From: CAYJPV01 sp964396055 | GTDB taxonomy: Bacteria; Acidobacteriota; Vicinamibacteria; Vicinamibacterales; JAKQTR01 | Reading direction: 5' to 3' | NCBI GenBank assembly: GCA_964396055.1 | Contig: CAYNDV010000071.1 | Location: 1-22,493, forward strand | DNA: 22,493 nt | Shown here: positions 7,128 to 15,321 of the stretch, piece after piece | Numbering within the stretch: the stretch's first letter is position 1 | Layout of the letters: each line of letters opens with the position of its first letter | The notes under the pieces: generated by a model | What the model saw: only the letters and a program-made list of their open reading frames with translations | Database searches by the model: none | What the model was told of the DNA's origin: nothing | Position numbers and translations under genes: made by a program

Positions 7128-8197
7128 GCACGCTGAGTCAGGACACTATTGAGAGCTGGATCGACCCCAAGGGCCCCGTGGCGCTCGTGCTCCGCGAGCT
7201 GCTGATGCCGGTGGAAGGGGAGAACGGCGTCTTCTTCCCGCCGACCTATGCCGACGTCGGATACAACATCGACACGCTCTCAGATGGCACGAAGGTAGCG
7301 ACGGTCGACAGCGTAGGCTCGCAGGCCAACCGGATGGAGCCGATCTTCGCCGAGGATCCCGAGCTCAGACAGCTGGTGCCGCAGATCACCATCGACGCGG
7401 GCGGTGGGCACGCGGTCTCGATCATGGAGGCGGGCCATAGGCTGGGTGATGCAGCCGTCCGTGCCTCCGAACTTGGCGTCGAGGCGGCCGCGGCGTTCGA
7501 GTCGTTTCAGGCCAACGGCGATGCGACCTCCATCGCCAGGCTCGCTCCTACATCCTTGGTGTTTGGCGTCTGGGACTCACGTGCGTCACAGGCTAAGCTC
7601 CCGCGCATCGTCCAAGGGGTGATCCGGGCGTGGGACGTGGACGTACTCACGCGGGCGGCCCAGTACGTTCCCCCGCTCGACTATGCCAAGTTGGAGGTCT
7701 TTTCCGAGGAGGAGAAGCAGAAGTCGGAGGGCGACGGCAAGAGTGCGCTCGCCAAGAAGGGCTTCGTGGCTGTGCCGTCGACTGATGCCCCAGGTGGCAT
7801 CATCGCCAGGGGCCCAATCCAGCGCGACCTCACCATCAACCTGGTCGCGCTCCGCCGGCTCTGGGCGAAGGACGACGCCGATACGCTTCGTCGGTACATT
7901 CTGGGGCTGTGCCTCGTTGCGGCGACCGAACCGCTCGATGGGTTCCTCCGCCAGGGCTGCCTGCTCGTCCCCAAGCCTGACCAGCCCGGTGCCTGGGAAC
8001 AGGTCGCGCGGACCGGCGTGCGGACCAAGATCGCGCTCAATAGTGCCGAAGCACGTCGGCTTGCAGCGCTCTGGGCAGGCGCGTTCGGTGTCGCGCCCGG
8101 TCGAACGGTGAAGTTCAGCCCTGACGCGGCCAAGGCCGATCTGGTCGACAAAGACGGTGACAAGCCGAAGAAATCCGGCAAGGGGAAGAAGGCCTGA
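7124..8197 (+). CDS. csb1: Csb1/Cas7 (GSU0053 family), Cascade backbone
   Basis: The 357-residue Cas7-type RAMP protein would polymerise along the crRNA spacer. Typical of the family are the N-terminal FFPPTYADVGYNID stretch, DSVGSQANRMEPIF, and RGPIQRDLTINLVALRRL in the second half. AGGAG at 7111-7115 precedes the ATG at 7124, which overlaps the csb3 stop by 4 nt; a longer frame from 7031 runs inside csb3. The C-terminus after about residue 335 is a lysine-rich tail (KPKKSGKGKKA), probably flexible and able to touch nucleic acid. Only 3 nt separate it from csb2. Confidence 0.94.
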   Translation: MSTLSQDTIESWIDPKGPVALVLRELLMPVEGENGVFFPPTYADVGYNIDTLSDGTKVATVDSVGSQANRMEPIFAEDPELRQLVPQITIDAGGGHAVSIMEAGHRLGDAAVRASELGVEAAAAFESFQANGDATSIARLAPTSLVFGVWDSRASQAKLPRIVQGVIRAWDVDVLTRAAQYVPPLDYAKLEVFSEEEKQKSEGDGKSALAKKGFVAVPSTDAPGGIIARGPIQRDLTINLVALRRLWAKDDADTLRRYILGLCLVAATEPLDGFLRQGCLLVPKPDQPGAWEQVARTGVRTKIALNSAEARRLAALWAGAFGVAPGRTVKFSPDAAKADLVDKDGDKPKKSGKGKKA

Positions 8198-8200
8198 ATC

Positions 8201-10405
8201 ATGGGGCAGCACCTCGTCCTCACCGTCCACCTCCACGATCGTTTCCATGGGATGGCGGAAGGGGGCTCGGAGTGGCCGCCCGCGCCGGGCCGTCTGTTCC
8301 AGGCGCTCGTCGCTGGAGCTGCCCGGGGCCGGACGTTGCCGGAGGAGAAGCGGGCTGCCCTCGAATGGCTGGAATCCCAGCCGCCTCCCGTGATCGGCGC
8401 GCCGCTTGCGCCCCTCGGCAGCCGAGTCGTGCACTTCATGCCGAACAACGATGCCGACTCCCTGGCGTGCCCGACCGATCCACGAGATCTCGCAAAGCTG
8501 CGGAGTGCGAAGAAGGCGACGCACCCGCGCATCCCTGATCCCGGGCCGCTCCTCTACGCGTGGCGGATCGAGGCTGATCCGGACGGCCACGCCGCGCAGA
8601 TCGCGGAGACTGCCAACGGAGTGTACCAGCTCGGTCGTGGTGTTGACATGGCCTGGGCCGAGGGGGACGTCCTGAGCGACGAGGCGCTTTCCGAACGACT
8701 GGCTCGATTCGAGGGGGCGGTTCACACGCCTGGGGGTGGTCGGGATGGCGTGCTGGCGTGCCCCGCGCCTGGCACGCTGCGAAGCCTGGTGACTCGTCAC
8801 GTGGCGCCGCGGTTGACCGTCAACGGGTCCGGCAAGAAGGCGAAGACGTACTTCACCAACGCCCCGAAGCCTCTCTTCGTCGGCGTGGCGTACCGGCCTC
8901 AGGTGCAGCGCCTGTTGTTCGATCTGCGTCGCAGCGATGCGCCAGAGCGATCGGCGCCCGGCCGACCATCGGAAGTCGTGCAACTCGTGGAGCGGATCCG
9001 CGATGCGGCGGTGACTCGGCTGGAGGAGGCGATGCCGGGCCAAGAGGCCGCGACGACGCGGTGCCTCGTCGGCAAGAGACCGGACGGGACGGGGGCCGGG
9101 CCCACGGCGCACCGCGTCCGCATCATTCCCCTGCTGTCGATAGGCCACGAGCACGCCGACCGCGGCGTGCGGCGGGTGCTGGTCGAGATTCCGTCGGGCG
9201 CACCCCTCCGGGCGGATGACCTTGCCTGGGCGTTCACGGGTCTGGACGTGGCGGAACCCGATACCCGTGAGGTACGCATGACCCTGATCCCAGCGGAGAA
9301 TTGGGACATGCTGCGCCGGCACTACCTGCCGAAGGCCCGGTGCTGGCAGTCGGTGACCCCGGTCGCGGTGCCTGATGGCTCCGGCCGTCGACGCATCGAC
9401 CCGACGCGGCGGAGAATCGAGGCTAAGGGGGGAAATGAGCGACGGAGTGAGGAGGCGACCGCGGCGATGGCCGTCTGCGCCGGGTTACGCCATGTCGGGG
9501 TTCGGGTGCGCCCAGTTGCGGTCCGGGTACAACGAGAGCCGTTCGATGCCAGGGGGCAGCGTGCCGAGGCGTTCGAGCGAAAGCCACGGTTCCCGAAGGA
9601 GCGCCTCTGGCACGTCGAGATTGCGTTCGGCGTGCCGGTGGAGGGGCCGTTGTTGATCGGTGATGGGCGATTCCTTGGGCTTGGGCTCATGGCACCGGTA
9701 CCCGATGCCGTCCCGGGCGTGCATGCGTTCGCGATCAACGACGGATTGGTGGGGCATCCGGAGGCAAGCGACATCGCGCGAGCGCTGCGCCGTGCCGTCA
9801 TGGCAAGAGTGCAATCGCTGATCGGGTCCGGTGAGCGGCTTGATCCCTTCTTCAGCGGACACGGCGACGACGGGCGTCCAGTGCGGCGGGGTGACTCGTC
9901 GCACCTCGCTTTCGCCTTCGAATCCAACACCAGAAGGTTATTCATCCTGGCGCCCCACGTTCTCGAAAGGCGGGCGCCCACGCCCACAGAGATCGAACAC
10001 CTCCGCACGCTGGACCTTGCGCTGGCAGGCTTCCGCGAACTCCGTGCTGGCGGGGCTGGGCTGCTGGTCATACGCTCGATTGACTCTGGTATCGCCGACG
10101 AGGCCTTGCTTTTCGGGCGCTCGATCGTGTGGAAGTCGAGCACGCCCTATGTTGTCACGCGCCATGTGAGGGGGGCAGCAGCGACGGCTGCACTGACAGC
10201 CGATGTCCTTGCGGAGTGTCGCCGCATCGGATTACCTGCGCCTCTAGTAGAGCCGAGCAACGTGCAGGGTGTGCCAGGAAGTGGGCTCACGGCGAACGTG
10301 TCGCTGATCTTCGACCAGAGCGTTGCGGGGCCGGTGCTGCTCGGACGAACTCGCTACCTCGGTGGAGGGCTCTTTCTCCCCGTCAAGGAGCCGGAGCACC
10401 GGTGA
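8201..10405 (+). CDS. csb2: Csb2 (GSU0054 family), Cas5-Cas6 fusion
   Basis: In type I-G one protein combines Cas5 (binding the crRNA 5' tag) and Cas6 (cutting pre-crRNA); no separate cas6 is present here. The N-terminus (LVLTVHLHDRFHGM, then EWPPAPGRLFQALVAGA) is typical of the Cas5 part of this family. Around residues 551-570 SGHGDDGRPVRRGDSSHLAF matches the conserved GHxxDGxP...H block of GSU0054 proteins, and its histidines are candidates for the nuclease site. The length of 734 residues is greater than I expect for the family (roughly 450-550), with extra charged sequence around 390-430. It is the last cas gene of the rightward operon and is followed 51 nt later by higB. Confidence 0.92.
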   Translation: MGQHLVLTVHLHDRFHGMAEGGSEWPPAPGRLFQALVAGAARGRTLPEEKRAALEWLESQPPPVIGAPLAPLGSRVVHFMPNNDADSLACPTDPRDLAKLRSAKKATHPRIPDPGPLLYAWRIEADPDGHAAQIAETANGVYQLGRGVDMAWAEGDVLSDEALSERLARFEGAVHTPGGGRDGVLACPAPGTLRSLVTRHVAPRLTVNGSGKKAKTYFTNAPKPLFVGVAYRPQVQRLLFDLRRSDAPERSAPGRPSEVVQLVERIRDAAVTRLEEAMPGQEAATTRCLVGKRPDGTGAGPTAHRVRIIPLLSIGHEHADRGVRRVLVEIPSGAPLRADDLAWAFTGLDVAEPDTREVRMTLIPAENWDMLRRHYLPKARCWQSVTPVAVPDGSGRRRIDPTRRRIEAKGGNERRSEEATAAMAVCAGLRHVGVRVRPVAVRVQREPFDARGQRAEAFERKPRFPKERLWHVEIAFGVPVEGPLLIGDGRFLGLGLMAPVPDAVPGVHAFAINDGLVGHPEASDIARALRRAVMARVQSLIGSGERLDPFFSGHGDDGRPVRRGDSSHLAFAFESNTRRLFILAPHVLERRAPTPTEIEHLRTLDLALAGFRELRAGGAGLLVIRSIDSGIADEALLFGRSIVWKSSTPYVVTRHVRGAAATAALTADVLAECRRIGLPAPLVEPSNVQGVPGSGLTANVSLIFDQSVAGPVLLGRTRYLGGGLFLPVKEPEHR

Positions 10406-10432
10406 ACACGCGCTCGACCGCATGATGTCTTC

Positions 10433-10452
10433 CATAATACACGGGTATCATG
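10433..10452. promoter_or_regulatory. Inverted repeat, probable HigA operator with -10 box
   Basis: Two 8-bp arms, CATAATAC (10433-10440) and GTATCATG (10445-10452), form an inverted repeat with a 4-nt centre and one mismatch. The left arm contains CATAAT, one base from a TATAAT -10 box. The right arm ends 4 nt before the higB ATG. This is where a HigA dimer would bind to repress its own operon. A further CATGAT at 10421-10426 repeats the ATCATG half-site in inverse orientation. No convincing -35 is visible. Confidence 0.6.
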
Positions 10453-10456
10453 TAAG

Positions 10457-10750
10457 ATGATCCAGTCGTTCGCCGACCGGACAACGTGCGACCTGTTCAA
10501 CGAGAAGGCGTCGCGCGACGCGCGCCGGATCCCGATGGGGCTCTGGCCGATCGTTCGCCGCAAACTGAAGATCCTGGACGCGGCGCACCGCCTCGTTGAT
10601 CTGAGCAGTCCGCCTGGCAACCGCCTGGAGGCCCTCAAGGGCCGGCTCGCGGGCCGGCACAGCATCAGGGTCAACGACCAGTTCCGGATCACGTTCCGCT
10701 GGGAGGGGAGTGATGCCCACGAAGTCCGCTGCGAAGACTATCACGCGTGA
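10457..10750 (+). CDS. higB: HigB-like RelE-superfamily toxin
   Basis: The 97-residue protein has the plasmid-maintenance killer (HigB) pattern: an N-terminal MIQSFADRTTCDLF, a lysine/arginine-rich middle (LWPIVRRKLKILDAA), and the hallmark C-terminal segment NRLEALKGRLAGRHSIRVNDQFRITFRW ending in VRCEDYHA. Such toxins cut mRNA on the ribosome. The toxin gene precedes the antitoxin gene, the usual higBA order, and overlaps it by 38 nt. The ATG follows the operator closely and has no clear ribosome binding site, so the message may have a very short leader. The gene looks intact. Confidence 0.93.
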   Translation: MIQSFADRTTCDLFNEKASRDARRIPMGLWPIVRRKLKILDAAHRLVDLSSPPGNRLEALKGRLAGRHSIRVNDQFRITFRWEGSDAHEVRCEDYHA

Positions 10751-11018
10751 TCCCGCCTCGCTGGGCCCGGCCGTCCACCCCGGCGAGATGCTCCTCGAGG
10801 AGTTCCTCAAACCGTTGTCGCTCACGCAGGTCGAGGCCGCGCGCCGGCTGGGGTTGTCGGTGAACCGCCTCAACGAGATCGTCCTCGGCAAGCGCGGCGT
10901 GACGGCGGATACCGCCCTCCGCCTGTCCGCGCACTTCGGCACCACCCCGCAGTTCTGGATGCACCTGCAGGCCGACTGGGACCTGCAGCAGGCCATCAAG
11001 AAGAGCTCCGCGGCCTGA
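10713..11018 (+). CDS. higA: HigA-like antitoxin, HTH XRE family
   Basis: The 101-residue antitoxin and autorepressor has the family start HPGEMLLEEFLKPLSLTQ and a helix-turn-helix at about 34-77 (LTQVEAARRLGLSVNRLNEIVLGKRGVT), then TALRLSAHFGTTPQFWMHLQADWDL, the classic VapI/HigA ending. GGGAGGGG just before the ATG at 10713 is a strong ribosome binding site, which would favour antitoxin over toxin synthesis. A GTG at 10710 is an alternative start one codon earlier. It is expected to bind HigB and the inverted repeat at 10433-10452. Confidence 0.95.
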   Translation: MPTKSAAKTITRDPASLGPAVHPGEMLLEEFLKPLSLTQVEAARRLGLSVNRLNEIVLGKRGVTADTALRLSAHFGTTPQFWMHLQADWDLQQAIKKSSAA

Positions 11019-11039
11019 CCCCGGCGCTGGTCCCGGAGT

Positions 11040-11819
11040 ATGATGCGCCGCATGAGACGGACGGCGATCGTCACCGGGGCGTCGCGCGGGATCGGATACG
11101 CCACCGCGCTGGCGCTGGCGGAAGAAGGGTTCGATATCGCGGCCGTCGCGCTGCCGGATCACGAGCGGATGGCGGCCCTCGACGAGGCCGTCGGCCGCGC
11201 CGGCCGGCGGTTTACGGCCTTCGACCTCGATCTCGCCGACCTCGACGCGCACGCGGCCGTCCTCGACGCGATCGCCCGCGACTCCGGCCCCGTGGACTGC
11301 CTGGTGAACAACGCCGGCGTGTCGGTCCGCCAGCGCGGCGACCTGCTCGACGTGTCGCGCGAGAGCTACGACCGGTGCTTTGACGTCAACACGCGCGGCA
11401 CGTTCTTCTGGACCCAGGCCGTGGCGCGGCGCATGGCGGCCGAGGCGCCTCCGGCCGGCCGGCACCGCAGCATCATCTTCGTGACCTCGTCCAACGTCGT
11501 CGCAGCCACCGTGGAGCGCGGCGAATACTGCATGTCCAAGACGGCACTTTCCATGGCGGCGAAGCTGTTCGCCATCCGGATGGCGTGCCACTGCGTCGGC
11601 GTGTACGAAGTGCAGCCCGGCATCATCCTGACCGAGATGACCGCGCCGTCGAAGGCCCGCTACGACGCGCTGATCGCCGAGGGCCTGCTCGTGGAACCGC
11701 GCTGGGGCACGCCCGAAGACGTGGCGCGCACGGTGCGGACCATGGCCGCGGGACTGCTGCCGTATACGGTGGCGCAGGAGGTGCGCGTCGAAGGCGGCCT
11801 CCTGCTGACGAGGTTCTGA
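11040..11819 (+). CDS. SDR family oxidoreductase (FabG-like)
   Basis: The 259-residue short-chain dehydrogenase/reductase has the cofactor motif TGASRGIG at 12-19, the NNAG motif at 90-93, a catalytic serine at 150 or 151 and YxxxK as Tyr163/Lys167 (GEYCMSK). The Asp after the second strand in standard NAD enzymes is not obvious, so NAD or NADP preference is open. Fold and motifs are clear but the substrate is not; such proteins are commonly labelled 3-ketoacyl-ACP reductase. An ATG at 11052 is an alternative start. It opens the metabolic cluster and stops 1 nt before the isomerase gene, so the two are surely co-transcribed. Confidence 0.92.
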   Translation: MMRRMRRTAIVTGASRGIGYATALALAEEGFDIAAVALPDHERMAALDEAVGRAGRRFTAFDLDLADLDAHAAVLDAIARDSGPVDCLVNNAGVSVRQRGDLLDVSRESYDRCFDVNTRGTFFWTQAVARRMAAEAPPAGRHRSIIFVTSSNVVAATVERGEYCMSKTALSMAAKLFAIRMACHCVGVYEVQPGIILTEMTAPSKARYDALIAEGLLVEPRWGTPEDVARTVRTMAAGLLPYTVAQEVRVEGGLLLTRF

Positions 11820-11820
11820 C

Positions 11821-12678
11821 GTGAGCACCCGTCCGCTGACGACGCTGGCAGGAAACCCCGGCCGCTGGTGCCTCAACACCGCCACGCTGGGCTACCGCGA
11901 AGCGATCGGCGTGACCGCGCAGCGCGTGGCCGCCGCCGGCTTCACCTGGATCACGCCGTGGCGGCGCGAGGTGGACGAGCAGCACCCGGAGCGCGCGGCT
12001 GAGGCCATCCGCGCCGCGGGCCTGCGCGTCCGCAGTTACTGCCGGACGGCGTACTTCGCGCACGATACGGAGGCGGCCCGGCAGGCGGCCATCGACGACA
12101 ACCGGCGAGGCCTGGAGACCGCAGCGGTGCTCGGGGCGGGGGAGTTCATCGCCGTGGTGGGCGGCCTGGCCGAGTCGTCGCGCGACATCGAGGAGTCGCG
12201 CGCGCAGATCCTGCGCGGCCTCGAGGCGCTGATGCCGGCCATCGAGGCGACGGGTGTGCGCATCGCCCTCGAGCCGCTGCACCCGTTCTACGCGGCGGAC
12301 CGCAGCCTGTTGAACACCATCGCGCAGGCGCGGGCCTGGTGCGAACGGCTCGACCCGGAGGGGCGGTACTTCGGCATCGCCGTCGACGCGTACCACGTGT
12401 GGTGGGACCCGCAGCTCGAGCCGTCGGTCGCGGCGGCGGGCTCGCGCATCTGCGCCTTCCATGTGTGCGACTGGCACCGCGAGACGCAGGAGCCGCTGCT
12501 CGACCGCGGCATGATGGGCGACGGCGTGATCGACCTGCCGGGCCTGCGCGCCTTGGTGGAGGCCGCGGGGTACGTGGGGCCGGCCGAGGTGGAGATCTTC
12601 TCGCGCGACCGCTGGTGGAAGGAAGATCCGGACGTGGTGCTGCGGACGTGCAGGGAGCGGCTGGAGGCTCAGTGCTAG
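11821..12678 (+). CDS. Sugar phosphate isomerase/epimerase family (TIM barrel)
   Basis: The 285-residue protein has the AP-endonuclease-2-like TIM barrel used by sugar isomerases and epimerases. The expected metal ligands are visible: Glu151 (ALEPLHP), Asp189 with His192 (AVDAYHVWWDP), His214 (AFHVCDW) and Glu258 (AEVEIF). Start is GTG, 1 nt after the SDR stop. The family includes xylose-isomerase-like enzymes, hydroxypyruvate isomerase and 3-keto-sugar epimerases or dehydratases; the substrate cannot be read here. Pairing with an SDR and a CoA-dependent set suggests a keto-sugar or polyol intermediate. Confidence 0.9.
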   Translation: MSTRPLTTLAGNPGRWCLNTATLGYREAIGVTAQRVAAAGFTWITPWRREVDEQHPERAAEAIRAAGLRVRSYCRTAYFAHDTEAARQAAIDDNRRGLETAAVLGAGEFIAVVGGLAESSRDIEESRAQILRGLEALMPAIEATGVRIALEPLHPFYAADRSLLNTIAQARAWCERLDPEGRYFGIAVDAYHVWWDPQLEPSVAAAGSRICAFHVCDWHRETQEPLLDRGMMGDGVIDLPGLRALVEAAGYVGPAEVEIFSRDRWWKEDPDVVLRTCRERLEAQC

Positions 12679-12705
12679 GGGCGTGCACGGGGGAGGTGAC
12701 GAGTC

Positions 12706-12766
12706 AGAAGCCAGAAGCAAGAAGCAAGAAGGGACACGGAGCACGATGCACGGAGCACGATGCACG
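12706..12766. repeat. Two short tandem repeats in the isomerase-hydratase spacer
   Basis: Three heptamers of the AGAAGC[C/A] type run from 12706 to 12726, with a partial fourth to about 12732. Then a 14-bp unit, CACGGAGCACGATG, occurs twice in perfect tandem (12735-12748 and 12749-12762) with 4 more bases of a third copy. They fill most of the 114-bp spacer and end about 15 nt before the hydratase ribosome binding site. No coding role is apparent. Confidence 0.85.
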
Positions 12767-12792
12767 CTGCGCCAAGTGATGAGGGAGACGTG

Positions 12793-13575
12793 ATGAACGA
12801 CGAGGTGGTGCTCGAGCGGCGGGAGCGGAGCGGTCGCTCGTGGGCCGAGATCTGGCTGAACCGGCCCGAGAAGGGCAACGCGCTCACGATGGCCATGATC
12901 ACGCGGCTGGACTCCATCGTCCGCGAGATCGCCGGCGACCGCGACCTCCGGGCCGTGGTCCTGCGTGCGAAGGGACGGTTCTTCTGCACCGGCGGCGACA
13001 TCGCCGAGTGGGGAGCGCTGACGCCGCACGACATGGGCCGCGAGTGGATCCTCAAGGGCGTCGAGGTGTTCGAGCGGCTGTCGGCGCTGCCGCAGCCCGT
13101 GGTGGCGGTGCTGTCGGGGCACACGCTCGGCGGCGGGCTCGAACTGGCCATGTCCGCGGACCTGCGGATCGCGGTGAAGGGGGCGAAGTTGGGCGTGCCC
13201 GAAGCCACGCTGGGCGTCGTGCCGGGCTGGGCGGGCACCACCCGGATGGCGGAACTCATCGGGGCGGCCCGTGCCCGCCACCTGTTGCTGCTCGGCACGC
13301 CCGTCACCGCGGCCCAGGCGCTCGATTGGGGCCTGGTCACCGCCGTGGCCGATGACGAGGCCGACCTCGAGGCGCAACTCGACGGCTGGCTGGACCGGCT
13401 GCTGGCCAATGCCCCGGCGTCGATGGCGTTGATCAAGGGACTGCTGGCGACGACGCACGCCGATCTGCGGCACGCGCACGCCAGCGCGGCGGCGCAGGCG
13501 GCCGCCACCGAGGACTGCCGCGAAGGCGTGAGGGCGTTTCTCGAGAAACGCCCGCCGGTGTTCGTGAACCGATAG
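12793..13575 (+). CDS. Enoyl-CoA hydratase/isomerase (crotonase family)
   Basis: The 260-residue crotonase has both oxyanion-hole segments (RFFCTGGDIAEWG at 62-74, HTLGGGLELAM at 110-120) and the two acidic residues expected of a hydratase, Glu117 and Glu137 (PEATLGVVPGWAGTTR). It should add or remove water from an enoyl-CoA. The ATG at 12793 has GAGGGAG (12781-12787) 5 nt upstream; a longer frame begins in the tandem repeats at 12760 and is not credible. Its neighbour the CoA-transferase would supply the CoA thioester. Confidence 0.94.
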   Translation: MNDEVVLERRERSGRSWAEIWLNRPEKGNALTMAMITRLDSIVREIAGDRDLRAVVLRAKGRFFCTGGDIAEWGALTPHDMGREWILKGVEVFERLSALPQPVVAVLSGHTLGGGLELAMSADLRIAVKGAKLGVPEATLGVVPGWAGTTRMAELIGAARARHLLLLGTPVTAAQALDWGLVTAVADDEADLEAQLDGWLDRLLANAPASMALIKGLLATTHADLRHAHASAAAQAAATEDCREGVRAFLEKRPPVFVNR

Positions 13576-13589
13576 CCCGGCCGCCCAAT

Positions 13590-13766
13590 GGCCTAACGGC
13601 CTAACGGCCTAACGGCCTGGTGATTGGCCGAACGGCCGAACGGCCNNNNNNNNNNNNNNNNNNNNNNNNNNNNNNNNNNNNNNNNNNNNNNNNNNNNNNN
13701 NNNNNNNNNNNNNNNNNNNNNNNNNNNNNNNNNNNNNNNNNNNNNGGCCGAACGGCCGAACGGCCT
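13590..13766. repeat. Octamer tandem repeats flanking the assembly gap
   Basis: GGCCTAAC occurs three times in tandem (13590-13613) plus a partial copy to 13618. After a short break, GGCCGAAC occurs twice plus GGCC up to the N run (13626-13645). It resumes after the gap (13746-13761) with GGCCT to 13766. The two units differ by one base. The repeat ends 10 nt before the CoA-transferase ATG, so the true spacer length is unknown. Confidence 0.92.
13646..13745. other. Assembly gap of exactly 100 N
   Basis: A run of exactly 100 N, the conventional placeholder for a gap of unknown size. Identical GGCCGAAC repeats on both sides explain why assembly failed there. Reading frames across it are meaningless. 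Confidence 0.98.
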
Positions 13767-13776
13767 GAGAGAATCT

Positions 13777-15306
13777 ATGGCAGTGACCCGTTTCATCACC
13801 GCGGCCGACGCCGCACTGCTCATCAAGGACGGCGACACCGTTGCCATCAGCGGCAACGGCGCCGGCATGATCTCGGCCGAATCCGTGTTCGAGGCCGTCG
13901 AACGGCGGTTCCTCGAGACGGGCCATCCACGCGATCTCACCCTCGTGCACTCCCTCGGTCTCGGCGACCGCGGCGAGCTGGGCACGAACCGATTCGCCCA
14001 CGAGGGGCTGGTTCGCAAGGTCATTGCCGCCCACTTCACGTGGTCGCCCCGGATGCAGCAGCTCGTCGCGGAGGAGAAGGTCGAGGCCTACTGCTTTCCT
14101 GGTGGGGTCATCCAGCACCTGCTGCGCGAGATCGGCGCGGGCCGGCCGGGCCTCTTCACGCACAGCGGCCTGGGCACCTTCGTGGACCCGCGCCACGGCG
14201 GCGGCCGGTGCAACGCCCGGAGCCGTGAGACGCTTGTGCAGCTGGTGCACGTCGACGGCAGGGAAGTGCTGCACTACAAGCCGTTCAAGGTGGACGTGGC
14301 GATCGTGCGGGGCACCTCGGCTGACCGGCGCGGCAACATCAGCCCTGAGGAGGAAGCCATCGACATGGACGTGCACACGATCGCGCTGGCGGCCCACAAC
14401 ACGGGTGGCCGCGTCATCGCGCAGGTGCGCGAAGTGGTGGACACGGGGCGCCTGCAGCCGCGCCGCGTGCGCATCCCGGGCGTGATGGTGGACGCGGTGG
14501 TCGAGGTCCCGGACCAGCAGCAGTTCTACGGCCTCCCGTACGACCCTGCGGTGAGCGGCCAGGCCCGCGCCGACCTCGGTGTGCTGAAGGCTGACGTGCC
14601 CGCCCGGCTCGAGCGGCGGATCATCGCCCGGCGCGCCGCCCTGGAACTCCGCCCGGGGGCATCCCTCAACTTCGGGTTCGGCATGCCGGGCGGCATCTTC
14701 GGCGTGATTGCCGAACAGGGGATCGGCGACGCCCTCTGGATGAGCGTCGAACAGGGCGTCCACAACGGCCGGATGCTCGACGATGCGCTCTTCGGCGCCG
14801 CGCGCAATGCCGACGCCATCGTCCCGTCGATCGAGCAGTTCGATTACTACAGCGGCGGCGGCGTGGACATCGCGTTTCTGGGCATGGGTGAGGCCGACGC
14901 CGAGGGTAACGTGAATGTGTCGCATCTCGGGGGGGCCTTGATCGGCCCGGGCGGCTTCATCGAGATCGCGCAGAACGCCAAGAAGGTGGTCTTCTGCGGC
15001 ACCTTCGATGCGCAGGGGACGCGCCTCGAGTTCGCAGGCGGGCAACTTCGCGTGCTGCAGCCAGGGAAGGTCCGCAAGTTCGTGGAGCGCGTGGAGCGCA
15101 TCACGTTCAGCGGTGCGTTCGCGCGCGCCAGCGGGCAGGACGTGCTGTTCGTCACCGAGCGGGCCGTCTTCCGCCTCGTCGACTCGGGCCTGGCCCTGGT
15201 CGAAGTGGCGCCCGGCATCGACGTCGCGCGCGACATCCTGCCCCACATGGCGTTCGCGCCGCAGGTCGGGCAGGTGGCGACGATGCCCGCGGACGTATTC
15301 AGGTAG
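13777..15306 (+). CDS. Acyl-CoA:acetate/3-ketoacid CoA-transferase
   Basis: The 509-residue protein is a fused alpha-beta family I CoA-transferase of the YdiF/propionate CoA-transferase type. The alpha half opens with the GDTVAISGNGAG loop. The beta half contains GIGDALWMSVEQGVHNG with the probable catalytic Glu325, which forms the glutamyl-CoA intermediate, followed by GGVDIAFLGMGEADAEGNVNVS. It moves CoA between carboxylic acids and so activates the pathway acid without ATP. The ATG at 13777 is the first after the gap repeats; no strong ribosome binding site precedes it, and that region adjoins the gap. It lies 15 nt before the FAD oxidoreductase gene. Confidence 0.93.
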   Translation: MAVTRFITAADAALLIKDGDTVAISGNGAGMISAESVFEAVERRFLETGHPRDLTLVHSLGLGDRGELGTNRFAHEGLVRKVIAAHFTWSPRMQQLVAEEKVEAYCFPGGVIQHLLREIGAGRPGLFTHSGLGTFVDPRHGGGRCNARSRETLVQLVHVDGREVLHYKPFKVDVAIVRGTSADRRGNISPEEEAIDMDVHTIALAAHNTGGRVIAQVREVVDTGRLQPRRVRIPGVMVDAVVEVPDQQQFYGLPYDPAVSGQARADLGVLKADVPARLERRIIARRAALELRPGASLNFGFGMPGGIFGVIAEQGIGDALWMSVEQGVHNGRMLDDALFGAARNADAIVPSIEQFDYYSGGGVDIAFLGMGEADAEGNVNVSHLGGALIGPGGFIEIAQNAKKVVFCGTFDAQGTRLEFAGGQLRVLQPGKVRKFVERVERITFSGAFARASGQDVLFVTERAVFRLVDSGLALVEVAPGIDVARDILPHMAFAPQVGQVATMPADVFR

Positions 15307-15321
15307 CAGCGGAGCAGAGCC

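Noticed and set aside
7586..9322. Long minus-strand frame opposite csb1 and csb2
   Set aside because: Composition is shadow-like and it covers two well-supported cas genes.
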